DNA from: Paenibacillus sp. RC334
GTDB lineage: Bacteria; Bacillota; Bacilli; Paenibacillales; Paenibacillaceae
DNA length: 64,000 nt
Reading direction: 5' to 3'
Assembly: GCF_030034735.1 (NCBI RefSeq)
Contig: NZ_CP125370.1
Span: forward strand, 4,759,001-4,823,000
In this document: in pieces, positions 1 through 9,503 of the stretch
How positions within the stretch are numbered: the first letter of the stretch is position 1
Layout: the number at the start of each line of letters is the position of its first letter
The notes under the pieces: generated by a model
Database searches by the model: none
What the model saw: only the letters and a program-made list of their open reading frames with translations
Told to the model about the DNA's origin: nothing
Program-made: the position numbers and the translations under genes

Positions 1-395
1 CCTTCCCCGGACGCAAGGCGCGGAATCAGCGCATTACGTGCAGGTGTGGTCCAACCGTCCAGAAAGGACATCGCTGCTACCAGTGTAAACACAAGCACCC
101 ATACCGGGTTTGTGCCCGCTGACCACAAATGCCCCAACAGGAGAGCGAAGAAAGCCAGTTGGCCAAATTGGGAAACGAACAGAATAAATGGAAGCTGGAA
201 TCGGGCCAATATCAGCGGTGCTAAAAAGCCGCTAATCATCTGTGCGCCCATTCGCAACAACGGAACGAGAACCGAGGAAAAGATCGAATCCGTTTCATGA
301 AACACCAGAGAAACCAGCGCCATGATATAAAGAATATCGGCCGCATTCGACATCGTCTGCGTGCCGAGCAGATAAGTAAAAGAACGCTTATGCAT
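1..395 (-). CDS. MFS transporter, N-terminal part (runs off the left edge)
   Basis: Reading the minus strand from ATG at 395 gives 131 codons that stay open to base 1, starting MHKRSFTYLLGTQTMSNAAD. The product is hydrophobic, with four apparent membrane helices and the loop FLDGWTTPARNALIPRL. That loop resembles the conserved loop after helix 4 in MFS_3 (macrolide-efflux-like) drug transporters, which often reads PARQALIPRL. The fragment therefore covers the first third of a roughly 400-residue plasma-membrane exporter. An AAGGGAG ribosome site lies 13 bases upstream, rather far. The substrate cannot be told. The gene runs in the same direction as the transglutaminase-like gene and ends outside the window. 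Confidence 0.7.
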   Translation of the reverse strand, partial: MHKRSFTYLLGTQTMSNAADILYIMALVSLVFHETDSIFSSVLVPLLRMGAQMISGFLAPLILARFQLPFILFVSQFGQLAFFALLLGHLWSAGTNPVWVLVFTLVAAMSFLDGWTTPARNALIPRLASGE

Positions 396-447
396 ATGAA
401 TAAAATACTCCCTTATGAATGTAGCTTTTTCTATTGCAGCAAAATGA

Positions 448-1575
448 TCAGGTCCATTTCAGAGTTACACGGAGATTTCCGGTGCTGCCTAAATCCGTGA
501 TCTGATAGGAGATGGTTTTTAACCCGAGCTGATACAACGATTGTAAATCTTCTTTGAGACTTCGCTCTGTCCCCTGATAGCCAAAGGTAAGCGTGGCCCC
601 TCCCTTATTAATCTCTTTGCGAACCTGCTCCTTGATTTCGGAGGATGATTTAACCAGACCCTTGCCGTCTTGCAGCGGATATTCCAGGTTATTGTACAGC
701 TTTTGATACACAGCAGCCTTGGGTCCTCCCGCAGCTATCAACCCCGACAATGTCTGTCGATACGATGTGTTCGCCTGAGGATACTGTTTAACCCAGGAGT
801 GATCCCTGCGCATTTCCGAATCAGTCAATTGATAATACGAAGTGCTTACCTCGTTGCCACGATCCGGGGTCGGATCATCCCATGTCGTATCCATGTGATA
901 CCAATGTCCATCCAGCAAAACAAGATTCCATGCATGCAGCTGGCCTCCTGCTCTTCCCTCTACAATCCGGTTGGTAATCCCAGAGCGTTCCAGCATTTTG
1001 TAGGCCAGCAAGGAATAGCCCTGACACACCGTGCTTCCGGTTTTCAGGCCATCGTATGCCGTGTACTTTTGCTGCGTTTCATCATATTTCAAACGAACCA
1101 CGATCCAGTCATGAATGGCCTTCACCTTCTCATGATCCGTCATCCCCTTCGTAATGATGTCCCCCAGCACAGCTTTAACCGTGCTATCTACATATGCGGT
1201 CTGCTCCTTCGTCTCCCGGTAACTCAGACGGATCGTAACCTCAGCGGACGTGGTTGTGCCTGTATAGCTGAATGCGTAGCTTTTGATCGTATAATTCACA
1301 TACGGGTCGCTCTCCATCGCCTGTTTGATGGCTGTCTGTAACTGCTGCTTAAGACCGTTCACCCGCCCTTGATATGTAAAGGTCAGCGTTTCACTCCGCG
1401 TAGCCATTGCCTGTAAAAGCTTATTTTGAAGCTGCTGTGACGATACGGACGGAGCCGGCTTGACCGACGCAGCATATACATTGTTCCCCCACTCCACAGC
1501 ATGCGGCAGCAACACAGCCAGCGCTGCACCTGCCACCAGGCATTTTATAAGCCTAACCCCGATTTTTCTGTTCAT
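448..1575 (-). CDS. Secreted transglutaminase-like (papain-fold) protein with a duplicated flanking domain
   Basis: A 375-residue protein with a signal peptide or N-terminal anchor (hydrophobic residues about 6-28, probable cleavage after VYA near 35). The central transglutaminase-like core carries the expected triad: Cys184 in TVCQGYSLL, His214 in LHAWN and Asp229 in HWYHMDTTWDDP. It probably acts outside the membrane as a protease or crosslinking-type enzyme on cell-surface protein; the substrate is unknown. Residues about 62-120 and the last 50 residues look like two copies of one small domain (TLTFTYQG against TLTFGYQG, each followed by a helix and a strand). I chose ATG 1575 because AGGA lies 9 bases upstream and it starts directly before the signal peptide; an upstream in-frame ATG at 1602 lacks a good site. 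Confidence 0.75.
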   Translation of the reverse strand: MNRKIGVRLIKCLVAGAALAVLLPHAVEWGNNVYAASVKPAPSVSSQQLQNKLLQAMATRSETLTFTYQGRVNGLKQQLQTAIKQAMESDPYVNYTIKSYAFSYTGTTTSAEVTIRLSYRETKEQTAYVDSTVKAVLGDIITKGMTDHEKVKAIHDWIVVRLKYDETQQKYTAYDGLKTGSTVCQGYSLLAYKMLERSGITNRIVEGRAGGQLHAWNLVLLDGHWYHMDTTWDDPTPDRGNEVSTSYYQLTDSEMRRDHSWVKQYPQANTSYRQTLSGLIAAGGPKAAVYQKLYNNLEYPLQDGKGLVKSSSEIKEQVRKEINKGGATLTFGYQGTERSLKEDLQSLYQLGLKTISYQITDLGSTGNLRVTLKWT

Positions 1576-1816
1576 ACAGAGCGTTCCTGCCCTTCTTAGC
1601 ATAATTGTAAACAGCTCTATCTTACCATAAAAACAGCTAACCCAAGCGCTCTAGTTTTGTCGGTTACAGGCGGGCGAGAATCTGGATAAAGACAGGTTTT
1701 GACACTACGCTTATCTCCCCGATTGAATAGGCAACAGACAGGCCATACCGTTCACAGAGAGTTTTATCACAGCAGCTTGGCACTCCTTATGATAAGGTAC
1801 TGGCATCGGAAATCAT

Positions 1817-1831
1817 TGATATTGATTCTCA
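1817..1831. promoter_or_regulatory. Fur box upstream of feoAB
   Basis: TGATATTGATTCTCA matches the 7-1-7 Fur consensus TGATAATNATTATCA at 12 of 14 defined positions. It sits 26 bases before the feoA start, where a bound Fur-Fe(II) dimer would block transcription in iron-replete cells. This fits the ferrous iron import genes that follow. Confidence 0.7.
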
Positions 1832-1856
1832 TTCTACATTAGAAAGGCTGAGCACC

Positions 1857-2102
1857 ATGCCAGAATGTATCTCGCTCCTTCGTACTCCACCGGGTCAACC
1901 CGTGCGGCTGCAATCTCTTGCCTCTCTTCACCCCTCATTGCGTCGACGCTTAACGGACATGGGCATTGACGAAGGCTCCATTATACGGTTAAAAAAAATC
2001 AGTCTGTTGGGCGGCCCTATTGTTATTGAATGCAACGGTCAACTGGTCGGCCTCCGTCAAAATCAGGTAAAACAACTGGAGGTCGTTCCTTCATGGACAT
2101 GA
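1857..2102 (+). CDS. feoA: Ferrous iron transport protein A (FeoA)
   Basis: An 81-residue SH3-like FeoA protein, about the usual 75-85 residues. Typical features are VRLQSL near the start, RRRLTDMGIDEGSIIRLKK in the middle and the closing GQLVGLRQNQVKQLEV. FeoA is a small cytoplasmic partner of the FeoB Fe(II) permease, needed for its activity. Its TGA stop at 2100-2102 overlaps the start of feoB, so the two are translationally coupled, and a Fur box lies just upstream. The start ATG is 1857; AGAAAGG lies 9 bases before it. Confidence 0.93.
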   Translation: MPECISLLRTPPGQPVRLQSLASLHPSLRRRLTDMGIDEGSIIRLKKISLLGGPIVIECNGQLVGLRQNQVKQLEVVPSWT

Positions 2103-4102
2103 TCGCTCTATTCGGTAATCCCAACACGGGGAAAACCTCATTATTCAACAAGCTGACTCGTACGTATGCAGAGGTAGGGAACTGGTCCGGGGTTACGGTG
2201 GAAAAGAAAACAGGTCTGCTGCGCGACAAGTCTGCCGTTTTGGTGGATTTGCCAGGTGCCTATTCCTTGCTTCCACTTTCGCTGGATGAAGGTATCGCTA
2301 CCCGTTATTTGCTGGAAGAACCGCCTGCGGCTTTGATTAACATCGTGGATGCCTCCCAGCTCCAGCGTAATCTGTACCTGACTGTACAACTGCTGGAATA
2401 TGGCCGTCCGCTCGTACTTGGCTTAAATATGACCGACGTAGCCGATGCCACGGGCCTTCTAGTGAACAAGGAATTGCTGGCTGATCAATTGAACGTTCCC
2501 ATCATTCCCATGGTGGCACGCACGGGCAGTGGCAGTAAGCAAATGCTCGCATCACTTCGAGAGGTACGACGTTCGCCAAATTCCTTCCAGTTGGATTACG
2601 GCCCTGCCGTCGAAGCCGCTATAGCAGATATTTGCAGCTTGCTGACGAATACATCTGTGCCAAACCCTCGGTGGGCAGCTCTACAGTGTCTGGAAAACAA
2701 TCCTGTCGTTATGGAATGGATGACGAATGAGGTACAGCGTGAAAAAGTAACGGATCGCATCCAGCGTTGCGAGAAAGAACTTCTCCGTGAAGGCTATTCG
2801 GCTACTCCCGCTCAGCATATCCGTTCTGTACGTACATCGTGGATCGCTGATCTGTGTACAAAGGCGCTCGACACGTCCAAACTCAAGCCGCACAGTCTGA
2901 CAGACAAGCTGGACGCACTGCTAACCCATCGGTATCTGGGGATTCCGATCTTTTTGCTGCTGATGTACGCTACCTTCAAGTTCACCTTCGATTGGGCGGG
3001 TACTGTTCTTTCAGATATGCTGGACGGATTTTTTTCAGGGACACTAAGCAGTTGGATTTCTGAATTGCTCGTTCACTTGAACGCGTCCGCTTTTACGCAA
3101 AGTCTAGTCGTGGACGGCATCGTGGCGGGAGTCGGGGGCGTGCTCGTTTTTCTGCCTCAGATCGCTATTTTGTTCCTTATTATTTCGCTGATTGAAGACT
3201 CCGGGTATATGGCACGGGTCACGATATTAATGGACCGTCTCATGCAAGCTGTCGGCTTGAACGGGAAAAGCTTCATTCCCTTCATCATCGGCTTTGGCTG
3301 CAATGTTCCTGCGATTATGGCGGCACGCACCATTGAACAGCCCAGAGAACGCCTCATTACAACGTTGCTGGTGCCCTTTATGTCATGTTCGGCCCGCCTG
3401 CCGGTATATGCATTGTTTGCGGGTGTATTTTTTCCAACACACGCGGCAAGCATCATCATGCTGATGTATGTGTTAGGAATCACCGTATCGCTTATACTTG
3501 CCAAAATCTTTTCCAAAGTATCCATTTTATCGGGTGAGCCTTCCCTCTTCATCGTGGAACTCCCTCCCTATCGAGTGCCGCAGGCTCTTACACTATTTCG
3601 AAGCACATGGGAGAAGGTCAAGGGCTTCGTCCGGAAAGCCGGAACGATCATTCTTGCAGGCTCCGTTGGCATCTGGCTCTTGTCCAATTTCGGTCCACAA
3701 GGGTTCGGTGCAGACATGAATGATAGCCTGCTTGCCACTGTTGGAGGATGGTTCGCCCCCATACTGGCCCCTCTCGGCTTCGGTACCTGGCAAGCAGGCG
3801 CATCCCTGCTCACAGGCTTTATGGCCAAGGAGGTTGTGGTATCGACGATGAATATCATTTACCACGTTCCGGACATGCAGGGACTAGAAATGCAAGTAAG
3901 GCATGCCTTTACGCCATTAGCCTCTTTTAGCTTCATGGTGTTCATTCTGTTGTATGTACCATGCCTGGCTACGGTAGCGGTCATTCGTAAAGAAACCCTT
4001 TCGTGGCGCTGGACCGGATTTTCCGTGATCTATCCTTTGACCGTTGCATATATTATTGCCGTTGTGATCTATCAGTGTGGCAGATTATTAGGTTGGGGTT
4101 AA
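2093..4102 (+). CDS. feoB: Ferrous iron transport protein B (FeoB), GTPase-permease
   Basis: A 669-residue inner-membrane Fe(II) importer. The N-terminal G domain has G1 GNPNTGKT, G3 DLPGAYSL and G4 NMTD. A helical insertion follows, then two Gate repeats with the FeoB signatures LIEDSGYMARV and IGFGCNVPAIMAART, and the C-terminal AGSVGIWLL and PCLATVAVIRKE segments. GTP binding and hydrolysis gate iron uptake through the membrane part. I start at ATG 2093 because GGAGG at 2078-2082 is 10 bases away; ATG 2099, overlapping the feoA stop, is the alternative. It is somewhat shorter than E. coli FeoB (773) but normal for Gram-positive bacteria. It is followed by a Cys-rich Feo partner and a terminator. 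Confidence 0.95.
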   Translation: MDMIALFGNPNTGKTSLFNKLTRTYAEVGNWSGVTVEKKTGLLRDKSAVLVDLPGAYSLLPLSLDEGIATRYLLEEPPAALINIVDASQLQRNLYLTVQLLEYGRPLVLGLNMTDVADATGLLVNKELLADQLNVPIIPMVARTGSGSKQMLASLREVRRSPNSFQLDYGPAVEAAIADICSLLTNTSVPNPRWAALQCLENNPVVMEWMTNEVQREKVTDRIQRCEKELLREGYSATPAQHIRSVRTSWIADLCTKALDTSKLKPHSLTDKLDALLTHRYLGIPIFLLLMYATFKFTFDWAGTVLSDMLDGFFSGTLSSWISELLVHLNASAFTQSLVVDGIVAGVGGVLVFLPQIAILFLIISLIEDSGYMARVTILMDRLMQAVGLNGKSFIPFIIGFGCNVPAIMAARTIEQPRERLITTLLVPFMSCSARLPVYALFAGVFFPTHAASIIMLMYVLGITVSLILAKIFSKVSILSGEPSLFIVELPPYRVPQALTLFRSTWEKVKGFVRKAGTIILAGSVGIWLLSNFGPQGFGADMNDSLLATVGGWFAPILAPLGFGTWQAGASLLTGFMAKEVVVSTMNIIYHVPDMQGLEMQVRHAFTPLASFSFMVFILLYVPCLATVAVIRKETLSWRWTGFSVIYPLTVAYIIAVVIYQCGRLLGWG

Positions 4103-4138
4103 GTTAGAGCCCTATGAAAATAGAAGGAAGTGGATTCC

Positions 4139-4315
4139 ATGATCAATATCATCATTTTACTGGTGATTCTCGGTTATAGCGCGTGGGTGTTCGTACGCTT
4201 TTTGCGAAAAAGCCGTCAAGGTGCTTGTGCCGGATGCTCATCGAGCAAATCATGTCCGGGCTGTGCCACGAGTGCTGTGAAGGAAGACCAAGCGAACATC
4301 AACAGAAATATCTAA
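4139..4315 (+). CDS. FeoB-associated Cys-rich membrane protein
   Basis: A 58-residue single-pass membrane peptide: one N-terminal helix (IIILLVILGYSAWVFV), a basic stretch RFLRKSRQG, then a Cys cluster CAGCSSSKSCPGC. This is the layout of the small FeoB-associated Cys-rich proteins that follow feoB in many Firmicutes. They are thought to assist iron transfer or FeoB complex assembly, playing a role comparable to FeoC. Start choice: GTG at 4130 is inside the ribosome site AGAAGGAAG, so ATG 4139 fits better (AAGGA 10 bases upstream). It is the last gene of the feo operon, before a strong terminator. Confidence 0.8.
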   Translation: MINIIILLVILGYSAWVFVRFLRKSRQGACAGCSSSKSCPGCATSAVKEDQANINRNI

Positions 4316-4336
4316 TCCAAGCTTAGCATCCCCATG

Positions 4337-4378
4337 AAAAAAGCGTCTGCGGGTTTATCCTGACCCGAAGACGCTTTT
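4337..4378. terminator. Bidirectional terminator between feo operon and xylB
   Basis: The 10-bp perfect stem AAAAGCGTCT / AGACGCTTTT, with extra pairing inside, lies between the convergent feo and xyl operons. The flanking A and T runs serve both strands. Confidence 0.8.
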
Positions 4379-4402
4379 CCTTTACTCTCAAACTCACAAT
4401 AT

Positions 4403-5926
4403 TTAGCGGTATTCCGCCAACCGTTCATTTAGCTCCCGCGTGTGCAGGTAGACTTCACGATACAGCTCATACAGGCCTTCATATTGAACCACACGTTCCG
4501 GGTCTGGCGAGTATCTGGCTGCTTCACGGAGAAAAGATTCCGCGCACGCTTGCAACGATTCAAACCAGCCGCTTCCGTAAGCGGCCAGCATCGCCGCCCC
4601 CAAGGCAGGCCCTTGCTCGCTTTCCAGCTTGATGATATCCGCGTTAAAAATATCTGCCTGCATTTGCAGCCACGCTTCATTACGCGCACCGCCGCCGATG
4701 GAAATGATCTCATTCACCGCTTTGCCCGTTCCTCTGAGAATATCAATGGATTCCTTGAGCGAGAATGTAATTCCCTCCAGCACCGCCCGTGTAAAATGTG
4801 CGAGCTTATGCCCCGCATCCATCCCGATAAAGCTGCCTCGAATGGTTGCATCAGGATGAGGGGTACGTTCGCCGACAATATAAGGCGTAAACAGCAGCCC
4901 GCGGCTACCCGGCTCAATCGAGTCCACACCTTCCAACAGTGCATCAAAGGAATGCTCCGGTGCAAAGGTATCCTTAAACCACGTCAGGCTGTACCCGGCC
5001 GCGAGCGTAACGCCCATAATATAATAAGCATCCTGCTCACTATGATTAAAAAAATGCGCCCGACCCTGCACATCAATATCCTTGCGCTCCTCATAGGAAA
5101 GCACAACGCCTGAGGTGCCAATGCTGCACAAGGTGCGGCCTTCGCTCAAAATACCAGCGCCAATCGCACCACATGCGTTGTCCGCGCCACCTGCATACAC
5201 CTTCGTTGCAGGCGAAAGTCCGGTCTGCTCCGCAATCTCCGGCAGCAGCGTGCCTGTCTGATCGAACGATTCCACCAACGGTGGGAACAGAGTCAACGGC
5301 AGTTCGAAAGCAGCAGCAATCTCTTGGCTCCACTGCTTTTTGGACACATCCAGCAGCAGCGTGCCCGCCGCATCCGAATACTCCGTTGCCAGTTCTCCCG
5401 TCAGGCGATACCGCACATAATCCTTCGGCAGCATAAAATGGGCTGCACCAGCCAGCACGTCCGGCTCATGCTCCTGCACCCACAGCAGCTTGGGCAGCGT
5501 AAAGCCTTCCAGCGCCCGGTTACGCGCGATACTTAGCAGATCCGGTCCGAGCTGTTCTTCAATGCGGCGGCACTGCGCCGTTGTACGTGTATCGTTCCAC
5601 AGGATGGCTGGACGAAGCACTTGGCCGTCCTTGTCGGTCAGCACAAGCCCGTGCATCTGTCCCGAAAAGCTAATGCCGTCCACAGCATCTGCCTCGCCGA
5701 TTCCAGCCTTTTCCACGAGCTGCTTCAGTGCTGTTAACGTACCGCTGACCCAATCCTCGGGATGCTGCTCGCTATACCCTGCCTTCGGTTGATGGAGTGG
5801 ATAAGACTGGGAGGTTTCAAAAGCCACCTGTCCCTTGCGGTTGACCAGCACCGTTTTGACCGCGCTGGTACCCAAGTCCACGCCGATGACGTAGCGCTCT
5901 TGCTCCTGTTTCTGCTTTTCCTGCAT
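4403..5926 (-). CDS. xylB: Xylulokinase (XylB)
   Basis: A 507-residue FGGY-family sugar kinase that phosphorylates D-xylulose to xylulose 5-phosphate with ATP, the second step of xylose use. Visible motifs are the N-terminal phosphate-1 loop VIGVDLGTSAVKTVLV, the substrate region GISFSGQMHGLV and ILWNDTRT, YAGGADNACGAIGAG, and the adenosine-binding SIGGGARNEAWLQMQADI near the C terminus. The start is ATG 5926, 8 bases after AAAGGAGG; the upstream in-frame ATG at 5968 is not needed. It lies 57 bases downstream of xylA on the same strand and forms the xylAB operon. Confidence 0.95.
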   Translation of the reverse strand: MQEKQKQEQERYVIGVDLGTSAVKTVLVNRKGQVAFETSQSYPLHQPKAGYSEQHPEDWVSGTLTALKQLVEKAGIGEADAVDGISFSGQMHGLVLTDKDGQVLRPAILWNDTRTTAQCRRIEEQLGPDLLSIARNRALEGFTLPKLLWVQEHEPDVLAGAAHFMLPKDYVRYRLTGELATEYSDAAGTLLLDVSKKQWSQEIAAAFELPLTLFPPLVESFDQTGTLLPEIAEQTGLSPATKVYAGGADNACGAIGAGILSEGRTLCSIGTSGVVLSYEERKDIDVQGRAHFFNHSEQDAYYIMGVTLAAGYSLTWFKDTFAPEHSFDALLEGVDSIEPGSRGLLFTPYIVGERTPHPDATIRGSFIGMDAGHKLAHFTRAVLEGITFSLKESIDILRGTGKAVNEIISIGGGARNEAWLQMQADIFNADIIKLESEQGPALGAAMLAAYGSGWFESLQACAESFLREAARYSPDPERVVQYEGLYELYREVYLHTRELNERLAEYR

Positions 5927-5983
5927 CGAAATTCCTCCTTTCCTGTTACCATATAGACGCTGTCTCATGTATAGGTTCTGGCA

Positions 5984-7300
5984 TTAATCCGCTAAAATGT
6001 ATTGATTTAATGTCGCTTTCAGATACTCCTGACGACCGGATACGTTTTTGCGTGGTGCTTCGTTCGCCAGTGCATATTCAGCCAAAGAAGCAAGCGTTGC
6101 TTTACCGGATACGATGTCTGCTCCAATACCTTCTTTAAAGCTGCTATAGCGCTTGTCGATAAAGTCCTCGAACACGCGGTCCTCGATCAGTTTGGCAGCT
6201 ACCTTCAGGCCTTTCGCATACGTATCCATACCTGCGATGTGTGCGAGGAACAAGTCTTCTGGCTCAAACGATGCTCTGCGCACCTTGGCATCAAAGTTGA
6301 TACCGCCGCGACCCAAGCCGTCATTTTGCAGCACTTCATACATGGTCAGGGTTGCATCATACAGATCAACCGGGAATTCGTCCGTATCCCAGCCCAGCAG
6401 CAAATCTCCCTGATTTGCATCCAGTGACCCCAGCATGCCGTTAATCCGTGCTACACGCACTTCATGATCAAAAGTATGACCCGCCAAAGTTGCATGGTTA
6501 GCCTCCAGATTGAGCTTGAAATGCTGATCCAGATCATATTTTTGCAGGAAAGCAATCGTCGTTGCCGCATCAAAATCATACTGGTGCTTGGTTGGCTCCT
6601 TCGGCTTCGGCTCGATCAGGAACTGGGCATCAAAGCCGATCTCCCGCGCATAGTCTACGGCCAGATGGAACATCCGTCCCAAATTGTCCTGCTCCAGCTT
6701 CAAATCTGTATTCAGCAGCGTATCGTAGCCTTCACGGCCTCCCCAGAACACATAGTTGTCCGCGCCCAGACGTTTGCCCACTTCCAACCCTTTTTTAATC
6801 TGGGCTGCAGCGTGAGCGTATACATCTGCATTGCTGGTCGTTGCCGCTCCGTGCAAATAACGAGGATGACTGAACATATTCGCCGTGTTCCACAGCAGCT
6901 TTTTACCCGTTGCCTTCATATGATCTTCGATCAAATCCACGATGGTATCCAGGTTGCTGTAAAATTCCTTGAGCGACGCGCCTTCCGGAGCAATATCAAC
7001 ATCATGGAAAGCAAAATAAGGCAGGTTCAGCTTATCCAGCAGTTCAAAAGCAGCTTCCACACGGGCCTTCGCCAAATCCAGCCCGGTAAACTTGGACCAC
7101 GGACGCTCCGCCGTCTCTACCCCAAATGGATCGGAGCCACCTGCAACAAGTGTATGCCAATAGGCCATGCTAAAACGCAAATGCTCTTCCATTGTTTTCC
7201 CAGCCACAATTTCCTGAGGATTATAAAATTTGAACGCAAAAGGATTATTGGATTGCTTGCCCTCAAAATTAATTTTAGATACCTGCTCGAAATAAGCCAT
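5984..7300 (-). CDS. xylA: Xylose isomerase (XylA)
   Basis: A 438-residue class II (long) xylose isomerase that converts D-xylose to D-xylulose in the cytoplasm. Motifs include the catalytic His-Asp region [12 protein letters not shown] (His99), [29 protein letters not shown], and the metal-binding runs [18 protein letters not shown] and [18 protein letters not shown] precedes ATG 7300. It is the first gene of xylAB, diverging from xylR. A cre-like palindrome and a dyad in the 159-base gap suggest control by CcpA and XylR. Confidence 0.96.
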   Translation of the reverse strand: MAYFEQVSKINFEGKQSNNPFAFKFYNPQEIVAGKTMEEHLRFSMAYWHTLVAGGSDPFGVETAERPWSKFTGLDLAKARVEAAFELLDKLNLPYFAFHDVDIAPEGASLKEFYSNLDTIVDLIEDHMKATGKKLLWNTANMFSHPRYLHGAATTSNADVYAHAAAQIKKGLEVGKRLGADNYVFWGGREGYDTLLNTDLKLEQDNLGRMFHLAVDYAREIGFDAQFLIEPKPKEPTKHQYDFDAATTIAFLQKYDLDQHFKLNLEANHATLAGHTFDHEVRVARINGMLGSLDANQGDLLLGWDTDEFPVDLYDATLTMYEVLQNDGLGRGGINFDAKVRRASFEPEDLFLAHIAGMDTYAKGLKVAAKLIEDRVFEDFIDKRYSSFKEGIGADIVSGKATLASLAEYALANEAPRKNVSGRQEYLKATLNQYILAD

Positions 7301-7343
7301 TAATAAGTTCCTCCTTTGTGGTAACCGTTATAGCAATCTTTAT

Positions 7344-7357
7344 AGTAAACGTTTACA
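7344..7357. promoter_or_regulatory. cre-like catabolite repression site upstream of xylA
   Basis: AGTAAACGTTTACA contains the perfect palindrome GTAAACGTTTAC and fits the CcpA cre consensus TGWAANCGNTNWCA except at the first base. It lies 44 bases before the xylA start, so CcpA bound there could repress xylose use when glucose is present. Confidence 0.65.
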
Positions 7358-7392
7358 AAAAAGATTCTAGCACAGCCAAAAGACTTTGTCTA

Positions 7393-7420
7393 TTGCTTAA
7401 ACTAAGTTTGTTTTTATGAT
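7393..7420 (+). promoter_or_regulatory. Probable xylR promoter with an embedded XylR-type dyad
   Basis: TTGCTT (7393-7398) and TATGAT (7415-7420) are spaced by 16 bases and could be the -35 and -10 of xylR. The 11-bp dyad AAACTAAGTTT (7399-7409) sits between them and continues into GTTTGTTT, like the AGTTTGTTT half-sites of Bacillus XylR operators. A repressor here could cover both divergent promoters. The site assignment is inferred. Confidence 0.45.
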
Positions 7421-7459
7421 ATACTATTGGGAATTACACCAACAGGAAGTGAAAAAATC

Positions 7460-8632
7460 ATGAATGTCACTGGCGATCAGGCGCTTGTCAAAAAGCTGAA
7501 TAAATCCATTGTGCTGGAGCGTATTCGCCTCCATGCCCCCCTATCCCGAGCACAATTATCCAGTCAAACCGGGTTAAATAAGGCTACCGTCTCCAACCTG
7601 GTGGCGGAGTTGATCACCGACGGGCTTGTATATGAAACGGGATTAGGTGAATCCAGTGGCGGTCGCAAGCCTTTAATGCTGCTGTTTAACAGTCGTGCGG
7701 GCTTTGTTCTCGGCATCGAGGTCAGCGTGCAGTATATCAAGGGTGCTCTGACCGATTTGGCAGGAACCATTGAAACAGAGCTTACCTTCCCCCTTGCGCA
7801 GCATGATCCTGCTTTTGTTATGGAGCAGATTCAAAAGCTGGTTCAGGGACTGATGCAGACAGCCCCTCAATCCCCTCACGGTATCGTCGGTATTGGGCTA
7901 GGGGTGCCGGGTATGGTGGATGAATCGGGAACTGTTTTGTTCGCGCCCAATCTGGGCTGGGAAGAGGTTCCGTTGCGGCATCAGCTTGAGGAAGAGCTTG
8001 GCCTTCCCGTGGTGGTGGATAACGAGGCCAACGTCGGCGCACAGGGCGAGCTGTACTATGGTATGGACGGTGAGCATCGGCAACTGGTGCGGGATCTGGT
8101 CTACATCAGTGCAGGGTCCGGGATTGGGGCCGGGATTATCATTGACGGCAAGCCGTATCAAGGAGCCTGGGGGTACGCCGGAGAGACGGGTCATATGTCC
8201 ATTGATTGGAACGGGCGGCTCTGCTCCTGCGGTAGCCGGGGCTGCTGGGAACTATATGCTTCGGAGAAGGCGTATGCGGCATCCACTTTCAAGCTGCCCG
8301 CACACAGTACAGCGGAATTACTGCCGTTTGCCCTGCAAGGTGACACGAATACGTTAAGCGTCTTTCGTGATATCGGGCGATATTTGGGCGTGGGCATTAC
8401 CAACATTGTGAACAGCCTCAACCCCGGAATGCTTATCATCGGCGGTCCACTGGCGGAAGCCAGAACATGGCTGGAACAGAGTATGCGTGAGGTGATTGAT
8501 GAACGTGCCTTGCCCTATCACCGACGGCAGCTGCAAATCCGTTTTTCCACGCTTGGCAGCCGTTCGACCATGCTGGGTGCAGCCTACGCGGCGACTGCTC
8601 CTTTTCTCGGGCGTGTAAGGGTATCTTTGTAA
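7460..8632 (+). CDS. xylR: ROK-family xylose repressor (XylR)
   Basis: A 390-residue repressor: an N-terminal winged helix (about residues 10-75, with LSRAQLSSQTGLNKATVSNLV as recognition region) followed by a ROK sugar-kinase-like domain. The ROK zinc motif is visible as GHMSIDWNGRLCSCGSRGCW, and the phosphate-binding loop as GSGIGAGIIIDG. It binds xyl operators without xylose and releases them on xylose binding. The start is ATG 7460, after AGGAAG 9 bases upstream. It is divergent from xylAB, the usual layout in Bacillus and Paenibacillus. Confidence 0.9.
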   Translation: MNVTGDQALVKKLNKSIVLERIRLHAPLSRAQLSSQTGLNKATVSNLVAELITDGLVYETGLGESSGGRKPLMLLFNSRAGFVLGIEVSVQYIKGALTDLAGTIETELTFPLAQHDPAFVMEQIQKLVQGLMQTAPQSPHGIVGIGLGVPGMVDESGTVLFAPNLGWEEVPLRHQLEEELGLPVVVDNEANVGAQGELYYGMDGEHRQLVRDLVYISAGSGIGAGIIIDGKPYQGAWGYAGETGHMSIDWNGRLCSCGSRGCWELYASEKAYAASTFKLPAHSTAELLPFALQGDTNTLSVFRDIGRYLGVGITNIVNSLNPGMLIIGGPLAEARTWLEQSMREVIDERALPYHRRQLQIRFSTLGSRSTMLGAAYAATAPFLGRVRVSL

Positions 8633-8987
8633 TGAGAACCAGCTCTACGTATCAACCTTTATGCATATTATTCAATTAGTCAAATATAATAAAAAGACTC
8701 TAAGTAATTATATTAGTTTTCCCCCCTCACTCTGCGACTTATTTTTTGGGAACAATACTTCGCTTATTTATTTTTATAAAAATTCATATTATGAATAATT
8801 TTCCCAAATTCTAATTACTGCTTATTGAAGTACAATTGTTTTACAAAATATTATTACAAATCTTTTTTTATTCCATTTGATAGTCTCGAATGATAGGCAG
8901 AAATTCATATAAAAGGAAGTGACTTTATTAGTTGCTACAGTTCTGCCATTATTTCAAACTATAAATATCCAAAAAGGTGGAATACAA
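8633..8987. other. AT-rich intergenic region
   Basis: About 355 bases between xylR and a small secreted-protein gene. The sequence is very AT-rich, with long T and A runs. I see no convincing ORF, strong hairpin or recognisable operator, and no clear terminator for xylR. It probably holds the promoter of the next gene. Confidence 0.5.
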
Positions 8988-9428
8988 ATGAAGAAGCTTT
9001 ATGGATTAAGCGTTTCATTAATGTTGGCGTTTGTTCTTTTCCTGCTTCCTACTGTTGCTTCCGCGGCACCTACCCCACCACTGACAAGCCTCGAAATCGT
9101 CGGAATTACCTCTGATGGATACAACTATGAGTGGAGCAATGCTCATCTATCTGGAACAGAAGGCGTGATAGCTGTTCAGGTCAGAGGAACGATTTGGGGA
9201 TCTCCTCCAAAACCAAACATTGTACAAGATGGTACTATCATTCCTACCACACAAGCCCTGCCCAATGACTATATAACAGATTCGGGAAATAATGTAATTG
9301 GCACGATCTACTATCGCGCTTTTGATCTTAGCGACGTAACTTCAGGACTTCTTTTTGCAACCGCCCAAGATTACTATCCTCCTAATAGAACCTTCACTGA
9401 TAATATTGCTATCACCGTTGAAAAATAA
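8988..9428 (+). CDS. Small secreted protein of unknown function (YolA/DUF4879-like, tentative)
   Basis: A 146-residue protein with a clear Sec signal peptide: MKK, a hydrophobic core, then VASAA with cleavage near residue 23-25. The mature part of about 120 residues has no Cys and is rich in Thr, Asn, Asp and Tyr, with alternating hydrophobic patterns that suggest a beta-rich fold. The mature start APTPPLTSLEIVGITSDGYN faintly recalls the YolA/DUF4879 family of Bacillus secreted proteins; I cannot confirm this. The start is ATG 8988, 8 bases after AAGGTGG. A second small gene follows 75 bases later. Confidence 0.65.
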   Translation: MKKLYGLSVSLMLAFVLFLLPTVASAAPTPPLTSLEIVGITSDGYNYEWSNAHLSGTEGVIAVQVRGTIWGSPPKPNIVQDGTIIPTTQALPNDYITDSGNNVIGTIYYRAFDLSDVTSGLLFATAQDYYPPNRTFTDNIAITVEK

Positions 9429-9503
9429 AAACAGAAAAAGGTAAATGTTTACAACATTTTTGCCGATAACAAGAATGAGAACATTAACAAGGAGGGCTTA
9501 TTC

